Assembly (NCBI GenBank): GCA_023511855.1 | Contig: JAIMAR010000011.1 | Coordinates: 1 to 34,491, forward strand | Length of the DNA: 34,491 nt | Origin: Bryobacteraceae bacterium | Lineage (GTDB): Bacteria > Acidobacteriota > Terriglobia > Bryobacterales > Bryobacteraceae | Reading direction: 5' to 3' | Shown: positions 16,647 through 25,452 of the stretch, piece by piece | How the letters are laid out: each line of letters begins with the position of its first letter | Numbering within the stretch: position 1 is the first letter of the stretch | Notes under the pieces: model-generated | Databases searched by the model: none | The model's input: the letters and a program-made list of their open reading frames with translations, nothing else | Told to the model about the DNA's origin: nothing | Position numbers and translations under genes: made by a program

Positions 16647-17275
16647 GCGAACAGACGCGCCGGTTGTTGATCCTCGGCTGTAGCGGTTTGGCGCTGGAGA
16701 TCGCAGAAATCGCCGAGCAGTCGGGCGGATACGAAGTGGCCGGCTTTGTGCAGGACTTGTGGCCGGAACGGCGCGGCGAACGTCTGGAGGGATATCCGGT
16801 CTACTTTCTCGAGGATGTCCGGGACTGGCACAAGGATCATTGGGCCGTTTGCGGAACAGGCCTTCGGGAACGCATCGACTTCATCCGGCGTGTGGAGGCT
16901 TTGGGATTCTCGTTCGCGACGCTCGTGCACCGGGCGGCTGTCGTATCGCCGCGGGCCGGGCTGGGGGAGGGCTGCGTCGTGGCGGCGGGTGCGGTGATCG
17001 GAACGCGGGTGCGGCTAGGGCGGCACGTCATGGTAAGCCGCAACGCCTCGGTGGGTCACGACACTGAGGTGGAGGATTATGCGTTCATCGGGCCCGGGGC
17101 CAGCGTGGCCGGGGTTTGCAAGATCGGGCGAGGAGCTTTCCTTGGCATCGGGGCGGCGGTGCGGGATCACCTGAAAATTGGCCCCGGAGCGGTCGTAGGA
17201 GCCGGAGCCTGCGCGCTGCAAGATCTTCCGCCTGGGGTGCTGCTTTCCGCGCCCAGGGCCGCATTGCTGGAGTAA
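16643..17275 (+). CDS. NeuD/PglD-type sugar O/N-acyltransferase
   Basis: 210 residues. GTG at 16643 overlaps the aminotransferase stop (GTGA). Residues 7-90 form the NeuD/PglD N-terminal Rossmann-like domain (RLLILGCSGLALEIAEI), and residues 95-200 are hexapeptide repeats of a left-handed beta-helix ending with a GAGA..QDLPPGVL loop. His139 in NASVGHDTEVEDY is the likely catalytic base, as in PglD. It would transfer an acyl group to the amine made by the upstream enzyme; acetyl is the family norm, but another acyl donor is possible. It is the last gene of the lpxD operon. A hairpin follows in the gap before the convergent ligase gene. Confidence 0.85.
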   Translation: MSEQTRRLLILGCSGLALEIAEIAEQSGGYEVAGFVQDLWPERRGERLEGYPVYFLEDVRDWHKDHWAVCGTGLRERIDFIRRVEALGFSFATLVHRAAVVSPRAGLGEGCVVAAGAVIGTRVRLGRHVMVSRNASVGHDTEVEDYAFIGPGASVAGVCKIGRGAFLGIGAAVRDHLKIGPGAVVGAGACALQDLPPGVLLSAPRAALLE

Positions 17276-17279
17276 GACT

Positions 17280-17307
17280 TGGCCGGTGGGATCCGGCGGT
17301 TCGGCCA
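17280..17307. terminator. Weak hairpin between convergent acyltransferase and ligase genes
   Basis: TGGCCG (17280-17285) pairs with CGGCCA (17302-17307) across a 16-base loop in the 56-base gap between two convergent genes. There is no U-tract and the loop is large, so termination here is only possible, not shown. Confidence 0.25.
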
Positions 17308-17331
17308 GGGGAGGTGTGGGGAGGCGTTGGG

Positions 17332-18723
17332 TCAGGAAGCCGGCGGCGGTGTAGACCAGAGGTGGTCCGTCGCGCGAGCCATGGCAATGGCGAGGCCGGA
17401 GAGGGCCGGCAGATAGAAGCGGTAGGCGAGCGAAAGAAACAGAACCGAGGTGGCGAAACCGACGAACGACAGCATGACGCAAAGACAGGCGGCGGCAATG
17501 CGGCGGTTCTCGAGGGTGGGCGGCTGGCTTCGCGCCCTCTTGTAGACACGGCTGAGCAGACGGCCGGTGGAGAAAATGGCTCCGACGTAGAAGATGAAGG
17601 CGGGGATTCCGGCCTCGCTGGAGACTTGGGTATAGGCGTTGTGCGTGTCATGCCAGCTTCCGCGTTCGCCTTCCTGGCGGGCGCTGGTGCCTTCGAAATT
17701 GGCGAACTGGCCGGGGCCGACGCCGAACAAAGGCCGCTCGAAGGTGAAACGCAGGCTCTGCTTCAGCAAATACACGCGGGCGGAGGCGGATTCGGCCGCG
17801 GTCATGTCGACGTTCTCATCGGTGGCGCGGATGGTGCGGAGCCGGGTGGTGATTCGTTCGGGCAGGAAGGACCAAAGGAGCAGCGAGAGGACCGCCAGCA
17901 ATGCAAACCCGCCCATCTTGGCCGCCAGCGGCAGGCGCAACAGCGCGTAGAGGGCAGTAACAATCAAGGCGATCAAGGCGCCCCGGGAACCCGTGGCCAG
18001 AATCAGGTACAGGCCATAAATGAAAGCCAGTCCCGCCACCAGGCGGAAAATGCCCGGCACCCTGGGGGCGATGACGAACAGGACGAGAAAAGGAAGCACG
18101 ATCACCATGAGGGCGGCGTAGTCATTGGAGTTGGACATGGTGCCGGCGACCAGTTGAAGGCGCGGGTCCTCCGGACTCAATTCTTCGGAGAAGAAGTGGC
18201 CCAGCAGGACAAGCACAAAGGCGGCCAGAGCCAGCCAGCGCAGCGTCCGCCAGCACTCCTGCCAGGTGAGCACCAGCCCGGCAACCAGGAAAAGGACCAC
18301 CATTTCTGTCCGGGAATAGGTAAAGACCAGCCGGAGCGAATCCGAGCGCCAAGTGCTGGTGGGAATGGCGGCGTACATCCAGGCTAGGTACAGGAGCCAG
18401 AAACGGACCGGCGTCCAATACCAAGAGCGTTGAAGACCCCCTGTGAGGATGAGAAGGAGGATGGCGGGCCCGCCGACCCAGTACAGCAAGTAGGGGTTGA
18501 AGCCGAGCTTGACGGTGAGAACTTCGTGCAGTGTGGTGAAGCGGACGAAGACAAACGCTAGCGCAAAAAAGAAGCCCAGACGGCGCAGCGGGTTGTGAAT
18601 GTCCTCTTCTAGCAACGCTGCGCCCGTGGGGACCAGGGGGCTCGGCCCAAGGCCGGCGGAAGGCGGAGCCTGGCTTGGGGGCTTGGCGGCGAAGGGTGGG
18701 ACTGGAGGAGAGTGTTTCGGCAT
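17332..18723 (-). CDS. O-antigen ligase-like polymerase (Wzy_C/WaaL family)
   Basis: 463 residues with about ten or more membrane helices, from an ATG at 18723. The long periplasmic loop holds the family marks: SRG at 246-248, FGVGPGQF at 333-340, and HDTHNAYTQVSSEAG at 358-372, whose histidines are of the type tied to ligation. These fit WaaL (joins O-antigen to lipid A-core) or the related Wzy/PglL enzymes; sequence alone cannot separate them. Residues 1-40 are a proline-rich cytoplasmic tail. It is divergent from the glycosyltransferase at 18797 across 73 bases. In this cluster a ligase role is the simplest reading. Confidence 0.82.
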   Translation of the reverse strand: MPKHSPPVPPFAAKPPSQAPPSAGLGPSPLVPTGAALLEEDIHNPLRRLGFFFALAFVFVRFTTLHEVLTVKLGFNPYLLYWVGGPAILLLILTGGLQRSWYWTPVRFWLLYLAWMYAAIPTSTWRSDSLRLVFTYSRTEMVVLFLVAGLVLTWQECWRTLRWLALAAFVLVLLGHFFSEELSPEDPRLQLVAGTMSNSNDYAALMVIVLPFLVLFVIAPRVPGIFRLVAGLAFIYGLYLILATGSRGALIALIVTALYALLRLPLAAKMGGFALLAVLSLLLWSFLPERITTRLRTIRATDENVDMTAAESASARVYLLKQSLRFTFERPLFGVGPGQFANFEGTSARQEGERGSWHDTHNAYTQVSSEAGIPAFIFYVGAIFSTGRLLSRVYKRARSQPPTLENRRIAAACLCVMLSFVGFATSVLFLSLAYRFYLPALSGLAIAMARATDHLWSTPPPAS

Positions 18724-18796
18724 CCAGGAGTATTCTCAGTATAATCGTGTCCGGCGCAGCGATGCGGCCGGCCGGGCCGCGCTTGCGATTCGTACC
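18724..18796. promoter_or_regulatory. Divergent promoter region, ligase and glycosyltransferase
   Basis: A perfect TATAAT at 18740-18745 sits about 50 bases before the plus-strand ATG at 18797; its -35 is poor (TTTCGG at 18715-18720, 19-base gap). On the minus strand TATACT overlaps the same bases (18743-18738) just upstream of the ligase ATG, again without a clear -35. The two genes may compete for one bidirectional -10. Confidence 0.35.
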
Positions 18797-20050
18797 ATGA
18801 GGATTCTTTTCTTTGCGCCGCACCAACTTTGGCCGCTGACGACGGGAGCCCGGGTGCGTGACTTCCATCTGGCCCGGGCGCTGGCGAAGCGTTGCGAAGT
18901 CACGTTTCTGGAACTGTTGCATCCGAACGATTCAAAGGCGGCAGCAGTTCCGGAAGCGGGTTTTGCGCGCGTCGTCACCGCCTCCCGCGGGCGCACTTAC
19001 GGGCCGGGGCAATTACTGCGCGGGCTGGTCGGCCCCTTGCCGGTGACGGCGTGGAACTGCTATTCGAGGGAGGCGGCGAAGCAGTTGGAACGCCTGCTGG
19101 AGGAGCACCGATTCGACGCGGTGCATATCGTGGGGTCTCCCCTGGCGGCTTATCTGCCGCTGGTGCTGCGGGCGCCGGGCCGGCCGGCGGTTTTAATGGA
19201 CTGGCACAACATCGAATCGGTGCTGATGCGGCGCTACGCCCAGAAGGCGCCTTCCCTGGCTCACCGGCTCTTCGCGTTACGGACGGCGAGGCTGTTGGAG
19301 AAGCTGGAGAACCGGCTGCTGGCAGTGTGCGGGGCGCATGTGACGGTGAGCGAGAATGACCGGCAGGCGCTGCTGGTGCGCTGCCCGGGGGCGCAAGTTC
19401 ATTGTATTCCCAATGGGGTGGATGTCCGTCACTATTCGGAGGTTTGCGCAGCCAACTTGAACGCAGCCGGCGGCGAGCCGCGGAACACCCGAAGGAGGTT
19501 GTTGTTTGTAGGTTCGATGGACTACTTTGCCAATATCGATGGCGTTCGGTGGTTCTGCCAGCGGGTCTGGCCGGAGTTGGAGACGAAACACCCCGATCTG
19601 GACTTTGTCATTGTCGGGCGGAACCCGGCCCCGGAAGTCAGGGCCCTGGCCTCGCCGCGGGTGATGGTGACAGGGGAAGTAGAAGACACAAGGCCTTTCT
19701 ACCGCGGGGCAGAGGCGGCGGTAGTGCCGCTGCGTGTGGGCGGTGGTTCGAGATTGAAGGTCTTAGAAGCGATGGCGGCTGGAGTTCCGGTGATTTCCAC
19801 GCGCCTGGGCGCGGAGGGACTTGAGGCCGAACCGAACGAGCACTACCTCTTGGCGGACGAAGCCGATGAGATGGCACGGGCCATCGATCGCCTCTTGTCC
19901 TCCCGAGAGGTGGCGCGCGCACTGTCGGGCGCCGCTCAGCAGTTCGTTTCCGTCCGCTATGACTGGGAGACACTCGGGCGAAGACTGGCCGATCTGCATC
20001 AACAGGAATGGCTGCGCCTGTCCAACAAAGGGGCTTTAGACCCACCGTGA
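18797..20050 (+). CDS. Glycosyltransferase, GT4-like
   Basis: 417 residues from an ATG at 18797. The N-terminal domain begins MRILFFAPHQLWPLTTGARVRDFHLARAL, with the acceptor-side loop typical of GT4. The C-terminal donor-binding domain starts near 235 (LLFVGSMDYFANIDGV) and carries GGGSRLKVLEAMAAG at about 314-328, which corresponds to the E-x7-E phosphate/sugar-binding region. VPVISTRLGAEGL follows. The pattern resembles sugar transferases of exopolysaccharide/EpsH-type systems, but donor sugar is unknown. It uses a nucleotide sugar in the cytoplasm. Its 3' end converges on the next, minus-strand transferase 14 bases away. Confidence 0.87.
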   Translation: MRILFFAPHQLWPLTTGARVRDFHLARALAKRCEVTFLELLHPNDSKAAAVPEAGFARVVTASRGRTYGPGQLLRGLVGPLPVTAWNCYSREAAKQLERLLEEHRFDAVHIVGSPLAAYLPLVLRAPGRPAVLMDWHNIESVLMRRYAQKAPSLAHRLFALRTARLLEKLENRLLAVCGAHVTVSENDRQALLVRCPGAQVHCIPNGVDVRHYSEVCAANLNAAGGEPRNTRRRLLFVGSMDYFANIDGVRWFCQRVWPELETKHPDLDFVIVGRNPAPEVRALASPRVMVTGEVEDTRPFYRGAEAAVVPLRVGGGSRLKVLEAMAAGVPVISTRLGAEGLEAEPNEHYLLADEADEMARAIDRLLSSREVARALSGAAQQFVSVRYDWETLGRRLADLHQQEWLRLSNKGALDPP

Positions 20051-20064
20051 ACGCCGGCGCCGGG

Positions 20065-21054
20065 TCACCGTAGGCTTGGGGCGTTGGCGTTTGTGAGCCA
20101 CACAACCACGTCGTCGATGATCCGCTGGTACAATTCTGGTTCCCCGCCCAAGCTCAGGGCAAGCCGTCTGCCCGCCTCGCTGATCCTGTGGCGGAGCTCA
20201 TCGTCTTTCCAAGCGCGGTCAATGGCGGCCGCTAAAGCTTGGGGGTCCTCGGGGGGCACCGTAATCACTTCATGTTCAAAGACGTCCGAGATTGCCGGCA
20301 CCTCGGAACCGATCACGCACTTGCCCAGCAGCATGGAGTTCAATGCGGTGCTGGCCCCGGAAGGCATCTTGGTCTTCAGGACCGGCAGTACAACCAGCCT
20401 CGCGCCGAGAAGGCAGCGCACCTGGGATTCTTCGCTGCCATCATCGGGAAGAAGCTGCACATTGTCCGGAAGGCTGTTCAAATCCCTGCTGAATCTCGCC
20501 CCGTGCTCAGCAAGCGCGCGAAAGTCGGGTCTTGGAATGGCCGCGGGGTACGGCAGTGTTTCCATCGCCGCGAAGAAGGTATCGAAATCCCTCAACGACC
20601 GGCCAAAGCACAGCACATAGTCCCCCTCCGGAATCGCTCCGGCTTCCCCCTCGTAGCGGATGTTCGGTTTGAAAAACACAAAGGAACTACGTTCCGGTCC
20701 GATCCCATAGACTTGCTGGTAGCCTTCCAGGTCCTTGAAATGATGGATGAAATGGTCCACGCGCCTTAGCAGCATTCTCTTGGCGGCTGCGCGCAGCCAG
20801 CCGGTCCAGCCCCTCGGCTCCCGCAGAACCAAGTCCACGGCGACTAGCGGCCTTCGGAAAAAGGGGAAGATGGCGAACAAAGCGCAGAGCTTGAGCAACA
20901 GCGCCGGGTCGCAATTGATCACAAACACACTGTCGCGCCGGAAGCAGTACCGGAGGAAGCAGACAACAGAGGCGCAACGGATGCTCTGTCCGCACACGCC
21001 TCCCTTCGAGACCCAGTTTTGCGGGAGTCTGGCCAGATTGCTCACCAGCAGCAT
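20065..21054 (-). CDS. Glycosyltransferase, GT-B-like
   Basis: 329 residues from an ATG at 21054. The N-terminus opens MLLVSNLARLPQNWVSKGG, then a hydrophobic segment (VFVINCDPALLLKLCALFAIFPFF) that may dip into the membrane. The C-terminal half has GT-B features: VLCFGRSLRDFDTFF near 148, RLVVLPVLKTKMPSGASTALNSMLLGKCVIGSEVPAISDVF near 218-258, and a closing DDELRHRISEAGRRLAL helix. The usual E-x7-E is replaced by PSGAST...NSML, so it is not a textbook GT4. Donor and product are unknown. It is divergent from wecB across a 388-base region. Confidence 0.72.
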   Translation of the reverse strand: MLLVSNLARLPQNWVSKGGVCGQSIRCASVVCFLRYCFRRDSVFVINCDPALLLKLCALFAIFPFFRRPLVAVDLVLREPRGWTGWLRAAAKRMLLRRVDHFIHHFKDLEGYQQVYGIGPERSSFVFFKPNIRYEGEAGAIPEGDYVLCFGRSLRDFDTFFAAMETLPYPAAIPRPDFRALAEHGARFSRDLNSLPDNVQLLPDDGSEESQVRCLLGARLVVLPVLKTKMPSGASTALNSMLLGKCVIGSEVPAISDVFEHEVITVPPEDPQALAAAIDRAWKDDELRHRISEAGRRLALSLGGEPELYQRIIDDVVVWLTNANAPSLR

Positions 21055-21442
21055 GCGCTGGTCTTATTCTACACGTGCGCAGCGATGGGTCGAGCATCAG
21101 CGTACACCTTGGCAGGACCGGTTCATCGGATGCAAGCAATCTTTTCCGGCATCACGCCGCACGTCCGGTCCTGCCTCGTCCGGCCGCCGGCTTTACAAGC
21201 GCAGTTGGTGAATGCCAGCGCTGCCGCTACTGCGGCGGCGTTTCTGCCTTGCGAGCAATTCCTTTTCCGGAGCTAAGGGCTGCACCAATGGCTAGAAGGC
21301 AGACGCACAGAAAAACGACGGGAGACAGATTCCACCCGCCCACCGAGTAGTTCCGCCGGTGGTCTCAAGGGCCGCAATCGTGGTTGGGGAGCTGCTACGG
21401 CCTCCGACCAGTTTCGGGTCGGTATGCTCCAATAGATATCGT
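21055..21442. other. Intergenic region between divergent glycosyltransferase and wecB
   Basis: No gene is well supported. On the minus strand a possible promoter (TCGACC at 21093-21088, 16-base gap, TAGAAT at 21071-21066) lies just before the glycosyltransferase start, which would then be nearly leaderless. A minus-strand frame at 21343-21227 from a GTG encodes 38 residues with one hydrophobic stretch (VVFLCVCLLAIGAAL) and a basic end; it has no good ribosome site. Confidence 0.4.
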
Positions 21443-22555
21443 ATGCTGGTGCGTCTCGTCTGCGTTGCGGGGGCCCGCCCCAACTTCATGAAGATTGCGC
21501 CACTGATAGAAGCTTTGCGGCAGGATGCGGCCTTTGCGGTCCGGCTGGTGCATACGGGACAGCATTACGACGAGAACATGTCCAGCCGGTTCTTTGGGGA
21601 ACTTGGGCTGCCGGAGCCGGACTACCATTTGGCGGTGGGAAGCGGCTCGCACGCGCGGCAGACGGCAGCGGTGATGGAGCGGCTTGAACCCGTGCTGGAG
21701 CAGGAGCAGCCGGACGGTGTGGTTGTCGCCGGCGACGTGAACTCGACCTTGGCTGCTGCATTGACAGCAAAAAAGATGGGATTTACAGTGATTCATCTAG
21801 AAGCAGGACTCCGCAGCTTCGACCGCACGATGCCGGAGGAGATCAACCGGATCGTCACCGACGCGATTTCGGATGTGCTGCTGGTTTCGGAAGAGAGCGG
21901 CGTGCGGAACCTTTTGCGCGAGGGGGTGCCGGAAGAACGGATCGAGCTGGTTGGCAACATCATGATCGACTCACTACGCAAGCACCTTGATCAGGCGCTG
22001 CAATCGGACATCCGGGTCCGCTTGGGGATCGGGGACGGCGCGTTTGGACTGGTGACGCTGCACCGGCCGGCGAATGTCGACGACGAGGACCGCCGGAGCG
22101 AGATTCTGGCCGCGCTGGCGGAAATCTCCTCCGAAGTTCCGCTCTATTGGCCGGTGCACCCCAGAAGCAGGGCCCGTCTGGAGGCACAACGAACTCCGCT
22201 GCCGGAAAGCATCCACCTGTGCGAACCGCTCGGCTACCTGGATTTCCTGTGTCTGGAAGCGACCTGCAAGGTCGTATTGACGGACTCCGGAGGCATTCAA
22301 GAGGAGACCACGGCGCTCGGGGTTCCGTGCTTGACCCTCAGGGAGAATACGGAGCGGCCGGTGACGGTCGGGTGCGGCACAAACCGTTTGGCGGGAACGA
22401 GCAAAGAGAGCATTCTGTCCGCTTGGGAGCAGACCAAAGCTAATCCGAAACGGGGCGAGCTTCCGCCGCTTTGGGACGGCCATGCGGCGGAACGGTGCGT
22501 TGAAGCTTTGCGTCGCTTTTTTGCGAAGCCGCAGGGAAAGGCGCGGGATGTCTGA
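21443..22555 (+). CDS. wecB: UDP-N-acetylglucosamine 2-epimerase (non-hydrolysing)
   Basis: 370 residues, the normal length, from an ATG at 21443 (an earlier ATG at 21359 would add a non-matching tail). Family blocks in order: GARPNFMKIAPLIEAL at 10-25, HTGQHYDENMS at 37-47, GDVNST at 97-102, HLEAGLRSFDRTMPEEINR at 118-136, and a late DSGGIQEET block that binds UDP. It interconverts UDP-GlcNAc and UDP-ManNAc in the cytoplasm. Its usual partner WecC (UDP-ManNAc dehydrogenase) is absent from the window, so the sugar may be used as ManNAc itself or oxidised by a gene elsewhere. The gene overlaps the next transferase by eight bases. Confidence 0.95.
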   Translation: MLVRLVCVAGARPNFMKIAPLIEALRQDAAFAVRLVHTGQHYDENMSSRFFGELGLPEPDYHLAVGSGSHARQTAAVMERLEPVLEQEQPDGVVVAGDVNSTLAAALTAKKMGFTVIHLEAGLRSFDRTMPEEINRIVTDAISDVLLVSEESGVRNLLREGVPEERIELVGNIMIDSLRKHLDQALQSDIRVRLGIGDGAFGLVTLHRPANVDDEDRRSEILAALAEISSEVPLYWPVHPRSRARLEAQRTPLPESIHLCEPLGYLDFLCLEATCKVVLTDSGGIQEETTALGVPCLTLRENTERPVTVGCGTNRLAGTSKESILSAWEQTKANPKRGELPPLWDGHAAERCVEALRRFFAKPQGKARDV

Positions 22556-23771
22556 GCATCTGGTGCTGATGGTGGCTTATCACTTCCCGCCGGATCCCAG
22601 CGCGGGCAGTATGCGGCCCTATCGCTTCGCCAAGTATCTGACCCGGCTCGGCTACGAAGTGGCCGTTTTTACCGCGTGCGAGGAGTCGCAGGAAGGGCCA
22701 TTGCAGGTGTTCCGCATCCGGGATCCGTTTCCGGGCGGCAAGCGTCAGAGCGCCGGGTGGCAGATGGAAAGGGCGTTGCGGAAGACGCTCTGGCCGGGTG
22801 CGGTAGGGATCCGTTGGGCCGCGCGAGCGGTCAAAGCTGCGCTGGCCTTTTTCAAGAGCAGACCGACAAGCCGGGCATGCGTTTTCTCAACCTTTCCGCC
22901 GCTCGGGGCTCACCTGGCCGGCTGGCGGATGGCGCAGGAGACGCGGCTGCCCTGGATTGCGGATTTCCGGGATCCGATGACGTTCACACCCGGACTCTGG
23001 GAGAGCCTCAACCCGTTGCAGCGGCGGGCCGCTTTGTTGCTGGAACGAGCCTTCGCGAAAGACGCAGCGCTGATCGTGGCGAACACGGACTCGGCAGCGG
23101 AACAGTTCCGCCGCCGGCGCCCAGAGTCGGCCAGCAAGGTCCACACGATATGGAACGGATTCGATCCGGAAGAGCGGATTCATCCGTTGCCGTTGCCCAG
23201 GCGTCCTTACCGCTTGTTCTCTCACGTAGGTGAGCTTTACGCGGGGCGCTCGGCCGTGATGCTCCTGGAATCGATCGGACGTTTGGTTCAGGCAGGCCGG
23301 CTGGACCCGCGCAAACACAGGATTCTTCTTGCCGGTTCGATGGAACCCGGAATGCTCCCTGCCGAGCCGCTGCTCAACAAGGCCGTTGAGCAGGGCTGGC
23401 TCGAACGGAGGCCCGGCCTTGTGCCGAAGTCCGAAGCGCTGAGGATCGCACAAACCTCGGACGGACTCCTGCTGATTCAGCCGCACACGGCGATTCAAGT
23501 GCCGGCGAAACTTTTCGAATATGTCCAAATCGGCCGGCCGATTCTCGCGCACGTGCCGCCCGGCTCCGATACCGAAATGGTGCTGGCAAAGAGCGGCGTA
23601 CGTTATGTAAGCGCCTATTCGGGATCCTCGCCGGAGGAGATGGACCGGGCTCTGATCAACTACTTCGAGTTGCCCTCCGATCCTCTTCCTCTGGCGGCGA
23701 GCTTTGTAGAGCAGTTCGCCGCGCCGCGTCAGGCCGAATCGCTGGCGCGAATGCTGGAATCCGTGTGGTAG
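22548..23771 (+). CDS. Glycosyltransferase, GT4-like
   Basis: 407 residues from an ATG at 22548 inside the last codons of wecB. The N-terminal domain opens VLMVAYHFPPDPSAGSMRPYRF, a common start in GT4 enzymes that act on surface glycans, with a conserved CVFSTFPPLGAHLAG block and IADFRDPM near 140. The donor domain runs from FSHVGELYAGRS (about 225) to QVPAKLFEYVQIGRPILA near 330, where E is in the KLFEY motif of this group. Overlap with wecB suggests the two are expressed together, so ManNAc is a reasonable but unproven donor. It converges on the GT39-like gene 49 bases further. Confidence 0.85.
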   Translation: MSEHLVLMVAYHFPPDPSAGSMRPYRFAKYLTRLGYEVAVFTACEESQEGPLQVFRIRDPFPGGKRQSAGWQMERALRKTLWPGAVGIRWAARAVKAALAFFKSRPTSRACVFSTFPPLGAHLAGWRMAQETRLPWIADFRDPMTFTPGLWESLNPLQRRAALLLERAFAKDAALIVANTDSAAEQFRRRRPESASKVHTIWNGFDPEERIHPLPLPRRPYRLFSHVGELYAGRSAVMLLESIGRLVQAGRLDPRKHRILLAGSMEPGMLPAEPLLNKAVEQGWLERRPGLVPKSEALRIAQTSDGLLLIQPHTAIQVPAKLFEYVQIGRPILAHVPPGSDTEMVLAKSGVRYVSAYSGSSPEEMDRALINYFELPSDPLPLAASFVEQFAAPRQAESLARMLESVW

Positions 23772-23820
23772 CCGAGTTGTCTTTGCCCTTGCATTGGCAG
23801 CGCTAATCGCATGGTCATGA

Positions 23821-24912
23821 TTACGGCCGCCGGACCGCATCCGGGGGCGCTCGCCGCTTAAAGCGGCGCACGTCGATTCCCTTGGCCTTGGGGAAGAACC
23901 GCCGCTCGACCTCATCAAACTCATGCTGCAAGAGCTGCAACACCCGCTCGCCATAGAAATGCGACCGGACCAGCCAGACCGTCTGGCGGCCGTGCAACCC
24001 ATCCAGCAGAAGGCGAGGATTGGTTTCCAACTGCGCCATCAGGCCGGGGGTGACTCTTAGCTGTTCTAGAGGGGCTTTCGTGTAGTAGTCGTAGCAGAAA
24101 TGCAAGTAATCCGGTTCGAAGACGACCATGGCCGTTTCCCGGCCGGTTGAGCGACTATCCATATAGGCGACGGCTTCGCGCCACTGTTTCTTCCCGAAGC
24201 GGGGATCGAAGTAGTACTTGTACAAAGAAAGCAGAATCAGAGCCCCATAGGCAGCAAGAGCGAGATATCCGGCGCCGGTCTTCCAACTACGGCGTTTGAG
24301 GCAGGCCTCTGTTTGGGCAACGCCCAGGGCCGCAGTGGCGGCCAGCAAGTAGAGGAAAGGACTTGAAGACAACAGGTGACGCTCGTCAAACACCATGATT
24401 CGGAAAGAGACGAGGAATGCGAAGATCGCGGGAGTTACGCCCAGATTCAGCGCGAATAAAAGAGGGGCTTCCCGCCGCCGCAAGCGCGGCCATAGGTGCG
24501 CAGCCAGAACAGCAGCGGCGAACAGAGCGCCCGCCAGGATCGGCCAATGGGCCAGCAATACTTGGCCGGCTCTCTGAACGGCTTGTTCATCCAAGGGGAT
24601 TAGAGAATCGCCGAACATGAGGCTGAAGTAAGCCTGAGGCAATTTCAGGAACAAATACCGCCGGGACTGACCGCCCGCCGAGGCGGCCCGCAGCATCTCA
24701 ATCAACCATGGAGTGAATGCCAATAATGCCGCGCCGGCGGCCGACAGAAGGTACAGCAGCTGTTTTCGCCAGAACAGGAGCACGTAAAGTCCATGAGCCG
24801 CTAGATAGAAGACAGTGAAGAAATGCGCGTACAAGCAAACCGTGCAGAGAACCGCATAAGCGGCATAGTACTTCAAGCGGGCGGGGGATCCGGCGCGTGA
24901 AGCGCTCTCCAA
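23821..24912 (-). pseudogene. GT39-like membrane glycosyltransferase, C-terminal part after frameshift
   Basis: The frame is open over 363 residues from an ATG at 24912, but the real N-terminus lies in another frame (24873-25337). From residue 13 (RLKYYAAYAVLCTVCLYAHFFTVFY) it continues exactly the membrane-helix pattern of ArnT/PMT-type transferases: several helices to about 240, then a soluble periplasmic C-terminal domain (TAMVVFEPDYLHFCYDYYT ... VWLVRSHFYGERVLQLLQHEF). The family uses polyprenyl-phosphate sugars outside the cytoplasm. The start ATG at 24912 lies within the upstream half and has no ribosome site of its own, so it is unlikely to be a separate gene. Confidence 0.7.
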
Positions 24913-25337
24913 AGCAACAGGGAAGCCGACAGAATCAGAAAACAGAGCCAGGCGTGAACCCGCGCCTCCTGCGCGTATTCGATTTGGAAACTCGAGACCG
25001 CCAGGTAGGCGCTGGCGAGCAAGGCAACCGGCTCGCCGGCCAAACGTTTGGCGAAAGCGTACAGCAATCCGACCGGGGCGATGCTGGGCAGAACGCTGAA
25101 GCTGCGCATGGCGGCTTCACTTGCGCCGAACAGCCGAATCCAGAAGTGGAGGGCCACAAAATGGAGCGGCGGGTTGGCAGGTTCCGCACGCAGCGCCTTG
25201 GCGAGATCCTGCCCGGCGAAGAACCACGAAGCCAATTCATCCAGCCACAGGCTTTCCTTGTTGAGCATCAACAACCGCAAAAGGGCAGCGATGACGACAA
25301 TGGCTGAGGCGCCAAGCCAGATGCGCTTTTTGGCCAT
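24873..25337 (-). pseudogene. GT39-like membrane glycosyltransferase, N-terminal part before frameshift
   Basis: 154 residues from an ATG at 25337 (MAKKRIWLGASAIVVIAALL). The conserved first extracytoplasmic loop LWLDELASWFF near 31-41 carries the Asp-Glu that GT39 enzymes need, followed by NPPLHFVALHFW and EYAQEARVHAW, both family marks. It then runs out of frame at HAPDPPPA-stop, just where the downstream piece continues with PARLKYYAAYA. Adding one C to the run at 24887-24883 would join the two halves as ...HAPDPPARLKYY... into about 505 residues. So this is one gene with a real mutation or a sequencing/assembly error. Confidence 0.7.
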
Positions 25338-25452
25338 GTTGTGTATCCTCGCTGATGCTGAGAGCGGAGTCAGCGGGGAGACGAGCCGCCGACGCCCCGG
25401 TGCGGGGAGACTTTCGGACGATCGGTGCAGCAGCAGCAAAGGGCGGGTTACA

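Noticed and set aside
17116-18387. Plus-strand frame of 423 codons across the ligase gene
   Set aside because: Antisense to the WaaL/Wzy-type ligase, with a Gly/Gln/Glu-rich shadow composition.
24873-24912. Programmed -1 frameshift in the GT39-like gene
   Set aside because: The C-run is only five long and no heptamer slippery site with a stimulatory structure was recognised; an indel or error is more likely.
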